A stretch of DNA of 64,000 bases, taken from Bemisia tabaci. Its lineage: Eukaryota > Arthropoda > Insecta > Hemiptera > Aleyrodidae. The stretch spans positions 46,245,864 to 46,309,863 of the forward strand of contig NC_092800.1 in NCBI RefSeq assembly GCF_918797505.1. The letters are read 5' to 3'. Positions within the stretch are counted from its first letter, which is position 1, and each line of letters starts with the position of its first letter. Below the pieces are notes generated by a model that was not told where the DNA came from, did not search any database, and was given only the letters and a program-made list of their open reading frames with translations. Positions 46,936 to 59,200 of this stretch are shown here, in pieces. The position numbers were made by a program, and so were the translations under genes.

Positions 46936-47188
46936 CTGCCGTAGTAAGGAAGAACGCCGTATGAACATTCGAGAGTTGCCAAATTTCCCCGAATAAAATG
47001 TTCATTTTTGAGGAAAGTTGCAAATATTTTTCCATAAAATTTTCAGGAATTTTAGGTGAAATTGCGAAAAAAATTATGTGAAAAATCGGAAAGAAAATAT
47101 TCATAAGTTTAATTGGAAATTTGGGTTTTATCAAAGGAAATTTAGCAACGCCTGAAGGTTCATACGGCGTTTTTCCTTAGGACGGCAG
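46936..47188 (+). mobile_element. CTGCCGTGC-end MITE, copy 11
   Basis: 253 bp; tips CTGCCGTAGTAAGGAAGAAC and CCTTAGGACGGCAG. Confidence 0.85.
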
Positions 47189-47219
47189 AGTGGAGCGACG
47201 ATTCCTTCTCGAGCCGAGC

Positions 47220-47480
47220 GGAGAGAAACTGGAGAATCTTAGGAGGTTTTGCGCGAACTCTCACCCCCCGAGAAAGCCATCAACCCCTCGAGAAGGAGCG
47301 TCACTCACAACCCCTCCCTCCCCGGTCCGCCTCGAGTGTGCCGCAGCCGAAATTCGGGCTCTTAAGCGGCCGGCCTTTTTTATTTTAATCAATAGAAATA
47401 ACAGTAAATCCGTCGAGGACTAGCCGCACCAAATTTGCGCCCTTTCGGAAGGCATTAAAATTCCGAACGGAAAGGGGGAT
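47220..47480. other. CpG-rich non-coding island
   Basis: GC-rich unique sequence following the MITE cluster. A 77-codon frame has no known domain. Confidence 0.35.
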
Positions 47481-47819
47481 GCGCAATGACAACCCCTCAT
47501 CCGGTATTTTTCATACACTCCCACCCCCTTCCCCCTCTTCCCACCCTATCGCTATCTTGCGCCGCGCGGTGGGTCCCAAGTACGAATGGGATATGGATCG
47601 GAAAATTGCTACAGAGCACAGGGGAGAATTTCATAAGCCGCCCTGCCTTTCATTATTACACTTCATCTAGCGTTTAGAGTTCACTTATTACTTCACACGA
47701 CCAGTGTGTAATTTTAAAAGTCGAAAATTAAAAAATAAAAATTAAAAAAAAAATTACACGATTACGAGTTTCTTTGCCAGGGAGCTCTCCTCGCAAGAAA
47801 TCGTTCACCACCCGCCCGT

Positions 47820-47990
47820 CGGGAGGCGCCGCGGCGTGCTGCCAGTGCGGAACGCGCACTGACGCCTACAAACCTAAGGGGATACTTCACGCATTGCGCA
47901 ATGCTTGAAGTATCCCGTTAGGTTTGTAGGCGCCAGTGCGCGTTTCGAGCTGGCAGCGGCAGCACTCCGCGCCGCAGCGTGCCATAAACT
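47820..47990. repeat. GTAGGCGC hairpin module, stand-alone copy
   Basis: An inverted repeat: GACGCCTACAAACCTAAGGG...CACGCATTGCGC and its inverse through GTTTGTAGGCGCCAGTGCGC, with outer arms GCGGCGTGCTGCCAGTGCG and GAGCTGGCAGC. It lacks the 3' part seen at 18026 and 62970. Confidence 0.8.
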
Positions 47991-48307
47991 TGCCCGCAAT
48001 TAATAGGTCAGTTCAGGGTGTTGGAATGTGAGCAATTTGACATCAAATTCGAAATTAGCGACTCAAAAAAATATCAGTTACGAACTTTCGGTGACCTTTC
48101 AGTCAGTATCCGACTTATTTCTTCCCTTTCTTGAGTTTTGGACTATAGTGCTCATGAAATTCTCCCCTGTGCTCGATCGGGGAAATTGGAAGAACGTATT
48201 TTTTTTAAATTTTCCGCTGTGACGTCACTAAAGGAAGGATAATCGGCACCTGTGCCAGGACTCGTATTCCGCCATATTGAAGATAACGCCGCATGTGCTA
48301 CAACCGA

Positions 48308-48428
48308 AGTATTCACTGTGCCAAACCGTGCGACTATTTGGTTAACCGAACCAAATTTCAATGAACGGTTTATCTCGACCACATAGTTCGGTAAAGCAGA
48401 GCGAATAATTCGGCCATGTGAATACTGA
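48308..48428. mobile_element. Hairpin MITE with AGTATTCAC ends
   Basis: AAGTATTCACTGTGCCAAACC and GGCCATGTGAATACT are imperfect inverses, with GGTTAACCGAACC and AATGAACGG-type inner words. Weaker than the other calls. Confidence 0.5.
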
Positions 48429-49473
48429 ACAGTCCTTTTTTCTGTGATAAAAGAATAAAACTTCAAACTTGTTTTTCTCGCTTTCACCTTGAATGACATT
48501 TTTCTACAATGCTGAATTCGATCCATTTCTGGCGTTCTCCGGTTTCCCAGTTTCATCGCTCCAACCCCTTATTTTTCGTTTCCACCCGATTTTTGTCCAC
48601 TGTGCGGCGCTTGGTGACTGTTTATCGCCGACCTGTGACGCTCTTGAGGCGAATCTCAGCCCGAAGTTGCCGAACTTCCAGAATAAAATCGGTGATTTTC
48701 CCAGGAATCAAGGGGAACCCTGAACATTTTTGCCTCAAATTGACAAGATCGGACGAATCTCAAGTCCCTGCCTCCCCTTTTCGAGGTCATATTTTCTCAG
48801 CTTCGGAACTATCACGAGAGGAAAGGGGAGTGTCATTGGCATTGAAATTGGGCCCCGATTTCAGGGAAAATAAAATCAAATGAGAAATTGTAATATCAGT
48901 GATGCGGTAAAAGTTTTGAAAACTTTGACCCGTATGACCGAGTATTTTCAACCCTTTCCTCTTTCGACGTAAAGCTAATAAAAAAGGGGAAGATCAGTTG
49001 AGTTGAGAAAGGAATTTAGCGGAGTGCATCGGTGTAGTATATTTACGTAAAAAGGTTTATTTTAAGGGACTAATAATAAGATCAGGGATTCGTAGGGAAT
49101 TGCGGTCAATTTCTTGATTGCGAAGTTGGGATTCGTGCTCACGATTAAGTTCGCTCGAGAATTTTTATAATCGGAGTAGCAGAAGAAGTTCAAGAAATGA
49201 CGATAATGTTCGTACACCTAGCACACTCAGACAACCCTCGCATTATCGAAGTAGCGCAACTTTTAATTATATCGATGGAATTTTGAAGAATACCTCTTCT
49301 GTGAAATTTTATTCGTGGCTGCTCTTTTAGTAACGCGTTGGTTTACGCCGTACCCCAGACGAAGAAACTCGACTCAAACAATTCGATTTCTTACCAGAAT
49401 ATGACCGCAATTTTTGTCCGAAACCTGGCATGTAATTAGAAGAAAAGGCATTGAAAGTTTCAGTCACAAATGG
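48429..49473. other. No recognised gene
   Basis: A 124-codon plus-strand frame (48509-48883) is open but has no recognisable family feature. The remainder is AT-rich and without repeat ends. Confidence 0.4.
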
Positions 49474-49862
49474 ACTGCGTTTAACAAAGAGGAACCAAGC
49501 CACATCAGCCATTGCCAAATGATGCCAAATTTCATTTGGCAATTCAATTATATACCTATAACAGTTGTGCGGACTTTTGTACAAATTTCAGTGATTTTTC
49601 TGCATAGTACGAAGCGAATTGGACTACATTGTGCAATTTGGAACTATAATTCTAGCCTGGTCTAAAACAATATGTGCCATTAGTTTCCCTATGCACATAA
49701 GTGTTTCAGAAGAGCCAGAATTATAGTTCCAATTGCAAATGCAGTCCAATTCTTAAAATTTTCATTGGAATTCGCACGAACGTTCTCTTGTAAAAAATTA
49801 AATTGCCCAGTTAAATTTGGCAACATCTGATGTGGCTTGGTTTCTTTATGCTAAACGCGGTC
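49474..49862. mobile_element. AACCAAGCCACATCAG family MITE, full copy 2 with internal hairpin
   Basis: The left end ACTGCGTTTAACAAAGAGG and right end TTTCTTTATGCTAAACGCGGT are inverse, with AACCAAGCCACATCAG and its inverse. It is longer than copy 1 (389 bp), with an internal hairpin based on TTGGAACTATAATTCT and AGAATTATAGTTCCAA. Confidence 0.8.
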
Positions 49863-49959
49863 GATGTTTCTCTGGTGAGCATAGTAACATATCCGAAATG
49901 AAATATTCGGCAACACGCTAGACTTGGGGACGATCGACTGGACAATGCCTGTCGAAACG

Positions 49960-50329
49960 ACTGTGTTTCACGACGCCTTAAATACTCTCTCACACCCTCG
50001 AAGCCACCCCTCGGAACCCCCGCGCCCCTGAATTTTGATCCCCCTCTATTTTTCTCGGCCGAGCCCTCGGTCACGTTTATGATTTGAGCTCCTCGTTCGC
50101 CGACATCTTGATTCTCATAATCGTCACCCCCGACAAAAAAACATCCCGCGGCCGGTCCTCCCATGTGCTTGATTGATTTTTACGGCGCGGCTCTTAGCGA
50201 AATGAAATTCGGCGAATTCCCGACGGCGATAATTTTTTATCGTCCGAGGGCCGATTTTTTGCGACGCCTCTCGTTTCCCAAGTTTATTAATAAAAAGGGG
50301 ATAAAAAAATCCGAGGGGTTTTTTTGACG
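49960..50329. other. CpG-rich non-coding island
   Basis: GC-rich, C-rich sequence. The overlapping 117-codon minus-strand frame is Gly/Arg-rich by composition and starts in a MITE, so it is not supported as a gene. Confidence 0.35.
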
Positions 50330-50337
50330 CGCCGACG

Positions 50338-50571
50338 CACAGTGGATCGAGTCAATAGGAGAGGTCGGACAAAATTTGGAAGCTTTAAACGCTTATAACT
50401 CCGTTTATACAAAACGTTGAGGTTCTAAAAATGGTTTCATTGGTTTCCTCGTAACATTTTCTTTTAGAAGCAACTCTTACAATTTAAAATGTGACGAAAT
50501 AAACATCAAAATTTGCATTTTTAGGTCAAAAATTTAATGTCCGACCTCTCTGATTGACTCGATCCACTGTG
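50338..50571 (+). mobile_element. CACAGTGGATCGA family MITE, copy 3, with 8-bp target duplication
   Basis: Tips CACAGTGGATCGAGTCAATA and TGACTCGATCCACTGTG. The octamer CGCCGACG flanks both ends exactly (50330-50337 and 50572-50579). 234 bp. Confidence 0.9.
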
Positions 50572-50591
50572 CGCCGACGGAATTGCCGTAT

Positions 50592-50846
50592 TTCGTAGTT
50601 TTCCCACGAAAGAACGTAACTACATTTCAATATTGCCAAATTTCCTCTCGCAAATTGCAAGTTTTACCGTAGATTCTTGGGCGTCACCTGCTAAAAATTT
50701 CTCTGATTTTTCATCTGATCTCATGCAAAAATCAGGAAAATTCGGACAAAAATTGCTCAGGTACATTCTTGTAAAAAATCAATCGTTTGAGTTGATTTTG
50801 CAACGTTGGAATGAAATTGCGTTCCTTCGTCCGGGAAAACGACGAT
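50592..50846. mobile_element. MITE with TCGTAGTTTTCCC ends
   Basis: TCGTAGTTTTCCCACGAAAG and CGTCCGGGAAAACGACGA are inverse, followed inward by CATTTCAATATTGCC and GCAACGTTGGAATG. The related copy is at 38125-38390. Confidence 0.85.
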
Positions 50847-51650
50847 TTTTCTCGACGTGTCTAACGCCTCAGCTGCAATTGGTGGGTTCACTTCCCGCAT
50901 CAGCCAATAGGCGTCGAAAACAAGTGTTAATATTTTGATTTTGATGCCAATGTCTATAAATGTTTAATGTCGAGGGAGAAAATTATCCGAGCATCCCTTA
51001 TACGGAATTGTTGTCGACTGTTTTCTCTGGAACGAAGCACGTTTGTGGCTGTTCAAAAAAGAAGTGATAACAGTCTGTAAAAACTTTCAATTGAGTTATT
51101 GTTATGCCAGAGCGGCATGAAACGATTCGAACTTATGAAAGATTGGAAATTTCCATTGATAATTTCATGAAATTTCTCGAGGCAGTGAAATGTTTAGAAG
51201 AACTAGGGGGCCTGAACGCCTTGGCGCCTCGCGATCTAACCCCCCTCCCCCCCTCGAAGCTCTTTGCACCTCAGGCGTTATGCGTTATGCTTTACCCGTA
51301 ACTCTAATACCTATAATTACAAAAAGTACCAAATGATACAATGAAAATAGTATGAATATGACATGAAAATAGTACGTCTCCACGCCACTTCGGCACGCTT
51401 CTTCAACATATTTATGTTGGATATATCATCTTGTTTTCAATTAAATCGGTATTTCGATTCTTCTCGCTCCTACAGTGCTTCTGGCATTACCTCATTTCTT
51501 GTAAAATCCTCCTTTACCATCCTGCTGCTGGGCAACCCCTTCGTCATCTTTTGGGAGGAAATCAATTAAGCATTTATTTAGGCAGCTTTTCTTCCGTCAT
51601 ACTGTCAACACATCCATACCAGACTAGGTCATGACGATGTCATTCTCGAC

Positions 51651-51836
51651 TTACTCTATAAGACGCACTCTTATAAAACTAACTCGAATCCTTCTAGGAA
51701 TTCGTACCAATCTCCACCAGAAATCCATCTTTGTTGCACTGAACATTTCGTGTGCCCACTGTTTCAGTTGAAAACCCTCACATTCATAGGTTAAAATACT
51801 TTTCACCACTACGCAACGTTGTAAATTCTCCTCCTG
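51651..51836 (-). pseudogene. Decayed non-LTR retrotransposon reverse-transcriptase fragment
   Basis: A 61-codon minus-strand stretch reads ...KSILTYECEGFQLKQ followed by EMFSATKMDFWWRLVRIPRR. This resembles the region after the reverse-transcriptase thumb in many insect non-LTR elements, where a T-Y-G-x-E-x-W-x-L motif precedes an E-M-D-F-W-R-R-S motif. Here the Gly is Glu and the Trp is Phe, and stop codons bound both sides. Downstream (51550-51650) there are further stops. The fragment is therefore inactive. The clade cannot be told from this length. Confidence 0.5.
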
Positions 51837-52610
51837 TTATCTTCCGAAATTCGCCGATCCCAGATTCCTTTATCAACGTTATACCTTTCCTTCCTAGCGT
51901 TTCCCTCTTTTCCTTTTGAAGAATAATGGGATATTCTCTTCTCGTTCTTCTTCAAACGGAGAATATCTCTTGCCCAAATTAAAATTTATTAATCTTCCCT
52001 CGCATCTTCAACTATGCGGCAGCGAAATTTGGCTCTCCGGTCGAGGCCATTATTGCACAGGCCGAATTTCGTTCATTCAAAACAGTTTAAAGCCTTTACA
52101 ACAAATTAAGAAAGTTTGACGGCCCACTCATAACTGAAACGAGCTATCACCCGCTATCTAATTAAACGGCTTCCCCTCTTCGGTAGAACTTTCTCGCTGC
52201 ACAGTGGTCCAGTCTCAAATTTTCTCAGGGTGGCAGTTCTCCCCTCGGAGACAATGTACATATTTTAGTGACCTCACTTTGTTACCTCCTAAACAGTGTA
52301 GAAGACAACTCGAGAGTCAACTCTCAAATTCGCCCAATTATGACTCATGACCCAAGAATTGACCAATTGGTTTAGGAGTCCTGACGTATTTTGCAAAAAC
52401 TCGCCTGGCAAAGTTTTCACCCGAAACTTTTTGGGGATTCCGTAATGTGACAAAGATTCATTCAAAATTTTAAGAAGTTTTACGTCACCTTCATGAGATA
52501 CCTTGTACAACACAGAAGTAAATCATTCATGGCTCTTGTTCTTCCCTCTCTAATCTTTTGGTTATATAGTTGGTTCGTAATTTGACTGTGTAACAAAAAC
52601 TTAATGCTTA
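51837..52610. other. Probable further decayed retroelement DNA, no recognised gene
   Basis: This lies upstream of the reverse-transcriptase remnant in its own orientation. I cannot align it with confidence to a domain. A plus-strand frame (51916-52119) contains a CGSEIW string that could be coincidental. Confidence 0.3.
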
Positions 52611-52858
52611 TATGAGGGACTGGAGGACAAGGCGCATAAGTGCAGTTCTTGCTGTTTCGAGAAGTACGTGTTTGAAGTTCCAAAATTACATGGATCATTA
52701 CGGCAGAAAGAAAGTTCAAAATGACTTTTTGATGCTTGAAAATTGGAATTTGGGAGCGAAGTTTTCACAGAATTTGCATTAAGACTAATTTCACATCATC
52801 AAAATCTAAATTTTTTCAAAAACTGCATTTATGCGCCTTATCCTCCAAGCCCCTTATA
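52611..52858. mobile_element. MITE with AAGGCGCATAA subterminal repeats
   Basis: The left end CTGGAGGACAAGGCGCATAA and the right end TTATGCGCCTTATCCTCCAA are inverse, flanked by TATGAGGG and CCCCTTATA. 248 bp. Confidence 0.85.
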
Positions 52859-54179
52859 GGTCTTAAAATCATTCAACGAATAAATAATTCTTTCGACTGG
52901 AAACGTAATAATACCTTTGTTTAAGTATGAAAGACGAGTTGAGGTAACAAAGGCACAGAAAAAATGAATTAGAGATCAATCGTTGATATTAAACCAGCTT
53001 GTAACCTGAAAATTGAAAAATTAAAAGATTTGAAGAAATGAGGATGAAGAATCATCATAAATCCGCTTTCATAATTGTTTTACCTTCTGCGGTAAGCAAT
53101 GTTTCATCACAATTCCGAGAAAACACTGACGCTAAGGATTATTCTACTCTCAATGCGAGACAACTGAAAATTCGATAATATCCAATTTCCAATTTACCTT
53201 CCTCCATACCCTCTGCTTCGTCTTTTATTCCATAATGATGTGAATGAACTTTTGAGGACAAAAAAGTCCACTGTGCAGTGTTTCATCACTTCAAGATCTT
53301 ATTTCATCTCACTAAGATGAAAATGTAACCTAACTTCTCCTATTTCTGAAGTAATTCTCGAAGAAAAATTCGCTCTTTGTACAGGGGAGTTTCTCAATCT
53401 CAGTTTCTTTGAATTTTAACGAGCATTATTTCTTCAGTTTTGAGTGAAAATTGATTTATGATTGATCAATAATAATTTCTTAACGAATTAACCCAATAAC
53501 AAATAAAATTATTATTCCTTTTCCGTAGAAAAAATAAAACATGAAAGGAAATTGGGTAACGCCTGATACAGTGAGGCAGATTCTGATTAAATCCAACCGA
53601 AATTAAAGTCTCCTGTATGTACTAAACAACTTTCTCGTATGCTGATCTGATCGAAGTTCAGAGTTGCGTGCGAAGTCGTTGATACAACTTATCGACCCTC
53701 TGTGTAGTTAATGTAGTATCGTTTTCAAATGAAGGCGCGTCGAATGCATGCCTTCTCTCCGCTAGCAACAAGAGCTTTAGATGGGCCCCTTTTCGTAAGT
53801 TTCGGAGCCTTTTTGGTCCTAGTCTCCTGTAGAGATATCCGAATTGATATCAGCTCGCCCACTTCACCCCCGCGTTTAGCCCATTTTATTGTGCCGGTGA
53901 TCCAGCGAGAAAACGCGCCCCACTTGTAACGGAATCGCTCGTTTTCACTGTAATTAATACGCGGGGGTGGCATCTCTAACGTTGTCACATTTTCACAAAT
54001 AATATAGTTTCAGCCAAAACAACCTTCGTCTAAGGAGATGGATGTTCCCGTGTACTGCTTTATATTTACACGATTAAAAGTACCTTGCATCAGAGGAGTT
54101 AGGAAGTGTGTGTGAAACCAACTTCTAATCATCTTCCTTACGCATTATCCCTCGCACGCATATCGCATATCGACGGCGT
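52859..54179. other. No recognised gene
   Basis: AT-rich unique sequence. Frames near 53725-53988 overlap on both strands without recognisable domains. Confidence 0.4.
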
Positions 54180-54180
54180 A

Positions 54181-54464
54181 AAGGCCTGGATTCACGCTCA
54201 AATTTCTATCGATTTTCAATCAAATGGTGACTGGTGCGTACCATCTACCATCAATTTTTTCGGTCTGCAAAAATTTGATGGTAGATGATGGAATTGTGGG
54301 TCTCATCCGTCATCTGATTTCCACAAAACCGTGCTTATCTCATGCTTATTTCCATCAACACGCTGTTTTGATTAATTTTAGATAACAATTTAGATAACTC
54401 TCGACCGCCATTTTTGTCATCATTTTGATCGGAAATTGACGGTTTGGGCGTGTATCCAGGCCTT
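54181..54464. mobile_element. MITE with AAGGCCTGGAT ends
   Basis: AAGGCCTGGATTCACGC and GCGTGTATCCAGGCCTT are inverse. An inner hairpin CCATCTACCATCAA / TTGATGGTAGATGATGG lies at 54240-54292. 284 bp. Confidence 0.8.
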
Positions 54465-54654
54465 GGTCCGCAACCAAGCATCTCGTTTGCGGAGTATGAA
54501 AATCTCCGCCTCTTTATTATTTTTAAAAAGAAGAACAAATTGATATCATTCCTTGAGGTTTTTGTATAATTGTTTTCGCACGGAGAAGAAAAATCACGGC
54601 AGTTTCACAGAATTGCCTTTGAGTAGTTTCCCGTTTAAAAATTAAAGCATGACA

Positions 54655-54745
54655 AGACAGGAAGTCTGCGACGTCGCAAACCGAGATACGTGGTTACGGA
54701 CTTGCCGTAAGTCGATAAGTGACGGTGGTCGATATGTTGATTTCA
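54655..54745 (-). mobile_element. Fragment of the ATATCGACGGTGAAAC family
   Basis: CAGGAAGTCTGCGACGTCGC followed by AAACCGAGATACGTGGTT is the inverse of 31295-31340. Confidence 0.7.
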
Positions 54746-55177
54746 ATACCTAATCAGGAATACGTCCATTGGAATTTTTTTTCACGAGCGGGAAGTTTGA
54801 ATTTACTGTCGATAGTATAAATAACAAATGTTTATTTTTTACTTATGAGTCGAATGCGAAAGTTTCTTCATCATGCATGTCTTCAACGCGTTCTGCACAT
54901 GAAATTTGAATGAGTATAATGTGCCGTAGTGCCAACCCTGTGAACTAAACGTTGAAGTTTGGTGGATGAAGCCATGGACGAGGAAGATAGAAGGATAATT
55001 GAGCGATTCCATTGGTTGAATCGGATGGCTGTCATGCGTTAAGGGGGCATTAATGGAATAACTACAGGGTATCTCATGGGTTGCCAATCAATTAGTCTAT
55101 TACTTACCTTATTTGTCCTTACTGAGTTTTCCTTTGTACTATTTATCTATCGCTGTGTTGATGAATTTCAACACTCA

Positions 55178-55385
55178 CTTAGACAAAAAAAGGATGCTGA
55201 CTTAAAATTCGGGATGTAAAAAAGTGTGCGACAACTCTCAAAACTCTGAATTAACCGCCACAGCAGTTACTATAGCAATGTCCAGATGTAAAAATAACTG
55301 CCGCGGCGGTCAAATCAGCGTTCTCTGAATTGTCGCACACTTTTCTACATCCAGAATGTTTAAGTCAGCATCCTTTTTTTCAGTG
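55178..55385. mobile_element. Hairpin MITE (AAAAGGATGCTGACTTAAA ends)
   Basis: AAAAAAAGGATGCTGACTTA and TAAGTCAGCATCCTTTTTTT are inverse, followed by AAAAGTGTGCGACAA and TTGTCGCACACTTTT and an inner GACCGC-type pair. 208 bp. Confidence 0.85.
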
Positions 55386-56012
55386 CAGTCCGCTTTCTGG
55401 TAATTTTTTAAGAACTTTTTTTTCACATTATTTACCGTATTCTGGAGAAGAAAGAACCCCACGTAAAAGGAGACAAGGGTGGGTACTGGTGGCGCTCCCG
55501 TTGTATCGGTGTCAGGCGAAAGTCAAATTCATCCCCCGGAGAAGAGTCTCCGTTGCATAAGCTTTAATAAGTTTCGGTTTCGCCGCACCCCCTCCCTCCC
55601 ACCCCCCCACCTGCTCATCGCTTTCTCGAGGGTTGCGACCCGTTGCCGGTGTTGCTTTACAATCGGAATGCTCTTTGATTCTCGCCCGTTTAATATTTCT
55701 CGTGAAACAAAGAGCAGTCAAGTCAAGTCTTCTAGCTCCATGTCAGTTCTTGAGGTGCCGGATAATGATGGAAATTCAATACCCTCCTTTCGTCTAGCAA
55801 TCATGGCTCCCGCGCAGCCAGCATTGCTTCCGATTTGGAAAAACTCGAGGGGTGGGGGTGAGCACTGGGGAGGATGGCGTGAAATCTGATCGAGCTTGAA
55901 GCCACGAAGCATTTTATACCGGTAAACTTGAGCGAAAAAAAAAGAAAAATGCACCGCCATGTCACCGACCTTTTTCTCTCAAAAAATGAGCTTCGTTTTG
56001 CTGTACACGCGC

Positions 56013-56245
56013 GGAAAAAATTAAAATGCTGATTTAACAACTAAACTGCTAAAAGAAAGTGACTGCAATGTTTCAATATATGTAGATTTTACAACAAAAA
56101 AATGCTTCTTTAACCACTATTGTAAGCTAATTTAACCACGCGGGTGTTTAAAGTAGCATTTTTTTGTTGTAAAATCTACATTGAAACATTGCAGTCACTT
56201 TTTTTTAGCAATTTAATTGTTAAATCAGCAATTTAATTTTTTTCA
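56013..56245. mobile_element. Palindromic MITE (GATTTAACAA family), copy 2
   Basis: Almost a continuous hairpin: AGTGACTGCAATGTTTCAA and TTGAAACATTGCAGTCACT; TGTAGATTTTACAACAAAAA and its inverse; outer GCTGATTTAACAA and TTGTTAAATCAGC. Confidence 0.9.
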
Positions 56246-59200
56246 TGTAGGCTACTTATTGCATAAATAATTACTCTATTTTATTTTTATTTTTATCCTT
56301 TGAGGGTTTATAAAAAAGAGGTTACAATTGAATAATAATGAGAGTAAATCACTTCCTTATCGTAGTTTTAATTGAATTTCGGTCAATTTTCCTCGACTCT
56401 TCTTCTTTTTCTCATTTCCTCTTTTCATTCTCTCTCTTTCACACCTTTTCTTGTCAATGTCCTGTCCATGCTTATTTTAAATAATAGTTTAGGCACGTGT
56501 AGGAGAGTTTTATATTGATTTCCAATGTTGCAACTGATCTAATGTATTGAATGCAAAGCTCCTTCATGCTCCGAGGTGATTCTCTTAAGCCGGCAACATT
56601 GGGTTTTGTTCATTTTCACGCATGTAAAACATTCGATATTTATCAATTGAAGCTGTCTCGCCCGTAATCGATTATCTATTATGGATTTAAATAAATGCAA
56701 GAACCACCCTAGTCCATGGTCAAATTATGCGATAGTTAATTACAACATTTCCTTGATGACTCGCGACTTATATGGTTTTTTTTTTCACTTGCTCCAAAAA
56801 ATCATTAAAATGCAAATTTTCAAATATTGTGACCGAAATTCCTATTTTAGCGCTTACACAGCAGCGGCCATAATAACTTCAATACAAACTTTATAAAGTA
56901 GAAGTGTCATTAATCATCATAATTGCCAAATATCAAAGTTTTCTGTCCACTACAGTCTTACACATTTCTCACCAAAAATCAACTATTCAAACTACTTACC
57001 CAATGTTGAAGTTGTAGTTTAAGCCACTCTGAAGTAGCTTTTGCACTGCCTGATACACGATGATCACACGCCGATGCAAAACGCGAACGGAAAATACTCC
57101 CTCGCCTAGCTACACAAAGTGCACCCCTGAAGTGCGCAAGGACGTTACTATATTTCCTATAATATACACATTTTCTGGGGAATTTATACATTTTTTAGAA
57201 ACTTTAAGTGGCAATTCGTCTTAGTGTATCCGTCCAGAGGAAAGTATTCGCCGCTTTCGCAAAAAAGACATCTTATCTTCAAATATCTGGCAACACTAGA
57301 ATGATCATGACGTTCTCTCATGGCATGACAATGAGCAGAATGAAGAATCTCTAAGAATAGGACCATTTTGACTCTGAGGATCCAGTTTTGCCTGTTTGGT
57401 CTAAATGAAGGGGGAACAAATCCTAAGTCCTATCACTCACATCTGACAATATCACGAATCTTTAATTAATTTCATTTTAATGAAAAGGCAAAAACAGGGG
57501 TTTTGCCGCAGGGCAATTTAACAATTGTGTACATTAAAATAAGTTAAATGTTTTCGAAAAAGTCATTTAGTTCATTTTTACTAAAAATCCAATTTATGCC
57601 CTGTTCGATGATCCATTCTTGTAAAACACTCTCTTTGCCATAAACATCTAATTCGTATGCCATACTTTGAATTCAAACTCCGAAACCCATATTCACATAC
57701 CACGCCCATCACAAGCGCAGATGTTCGAAGCCTAACCTGCAGAAACGACGTATGTCTCGTTGAAGTACACTGCACATCCGTCATTTTTCATGTCTCGGTC
57801 CTCGGCGGCGCATTTCAGCTTGAAGCGGTCACTTCCTTCCTTGACTTTCCTATCACTCGATGATCATTTTAATCTTAATAACACTTTTTTGTGCTTTCCT
57901 TTGAAAGTGGTTTTTCAGCTAACAGCTTTTTGGTTAAAGTTTACATTTCTTATCTGTGTGTGTGCTTTTGAATTGAGCTTTTATATGCGCTGGGGAAGCG
58001 AATGCCCGCGGTTTGCTTGCATCAAGGTAAGCCCTTTTTCATTTTTTTGGTTTTCTTTTCAGTTTTTAATTTAACTTGTTTGAAGCCTATTACGTGCATA
58101 TTTTTTTGTTCTATTATGTGATTTTACGAATTCAGAAGACTGCACTTCTGTTCTTTTATTCGAATATTTTTAAAGCTCATTCTTTTTTCGATTATGGGTA
58201 AAAAATGTTGAACCGTGGTTATCAGTATTGTGTTCATAACGCTTTAAAAAGCTCTCAAAAATACTTGAATTTTTTTAAATTTTTAAATTCTTAGAAACAT
58301 TATAAAATTTTAGCAAATTGCATCAAAAAATTCTTTAATTACTCAAAATTTTTCTGTCGATTAACTAAAAAAACCGGTCTTTTTTCCTTTTGTCGTGAAA
58401 ACTTCACACACATCTATTAATGTCGCCGAAAGAGTGCTTGGACTAATTTTTGCAAAGATTTAAGGAATCAGAAAAAAAAAATTCTGGCTCACCCATTTAA
58501 GCTTTTATCTGCAAAAGGAAACAAATGATACATAGGCACAAATGGTTTTACTAAAATGAACGAGAAATAGTAGTTCCTAATTGCATAATGTAGTCCATTT
58601 TGCACCCCCGCCAATAGGTACCACGGAAGTAGGTGGTATTGGATGAAGAGACCATCATTTCATAGGCATTCTTTTGAGTCTAAATTTTCGTGCAGATCCT
58701 TTCAAGCTCTTTTTTTGCGCTAAAATTTTATTAAACACTCCTTTCATCGCTGGGTGCCACTATCTCAATTTCAGAATTTCTGACACGAAGATGCCTTTCC
58801 GAGTGGAAGGTTATTGTTAAAAGGAAATCGACAAACATCCAGCTTGAAGTGCCACGATTTTTAGAAAAATCGCAACACCAGACTCATATATTTTTCTTTG
58901 TCACGAGAAAAGTAAGTCGACGGGTGAGCGAATCGTTCTTCAAGCCGAAAGGGAGAAAAATTTGGCAAATTTAAAAAATAAGTCTTTCCGCAAAGACCCC
59001 ACACTCGGGCGGAAAATCGATTCAATGATGTTACGGAGCGAAATGCTAGTAATAGCTCTCCCTTTGAGACAATCCATTAAGTAAGTCTCGTTCGTACAAA
59101 TAATAGTGCGGACCTATTTTTTATACAAAGGCAATTCCTCAAGCGAGCAGAGTTTGCTTTTACGTAGAGGGCAGATTTTTATTTCCTCGAAATTTTCGTC

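Noticed and set aside
48152..48556. 134-codon minus-strand frame
   Set aside because: It runs across a hairpin repeat and shows no domain.
49811..50164. 117-codon Gly/Arg-rich minus-strand frame
   Set aside because: Composition follows the CpG-rich island and the frame extends into a MITE end.
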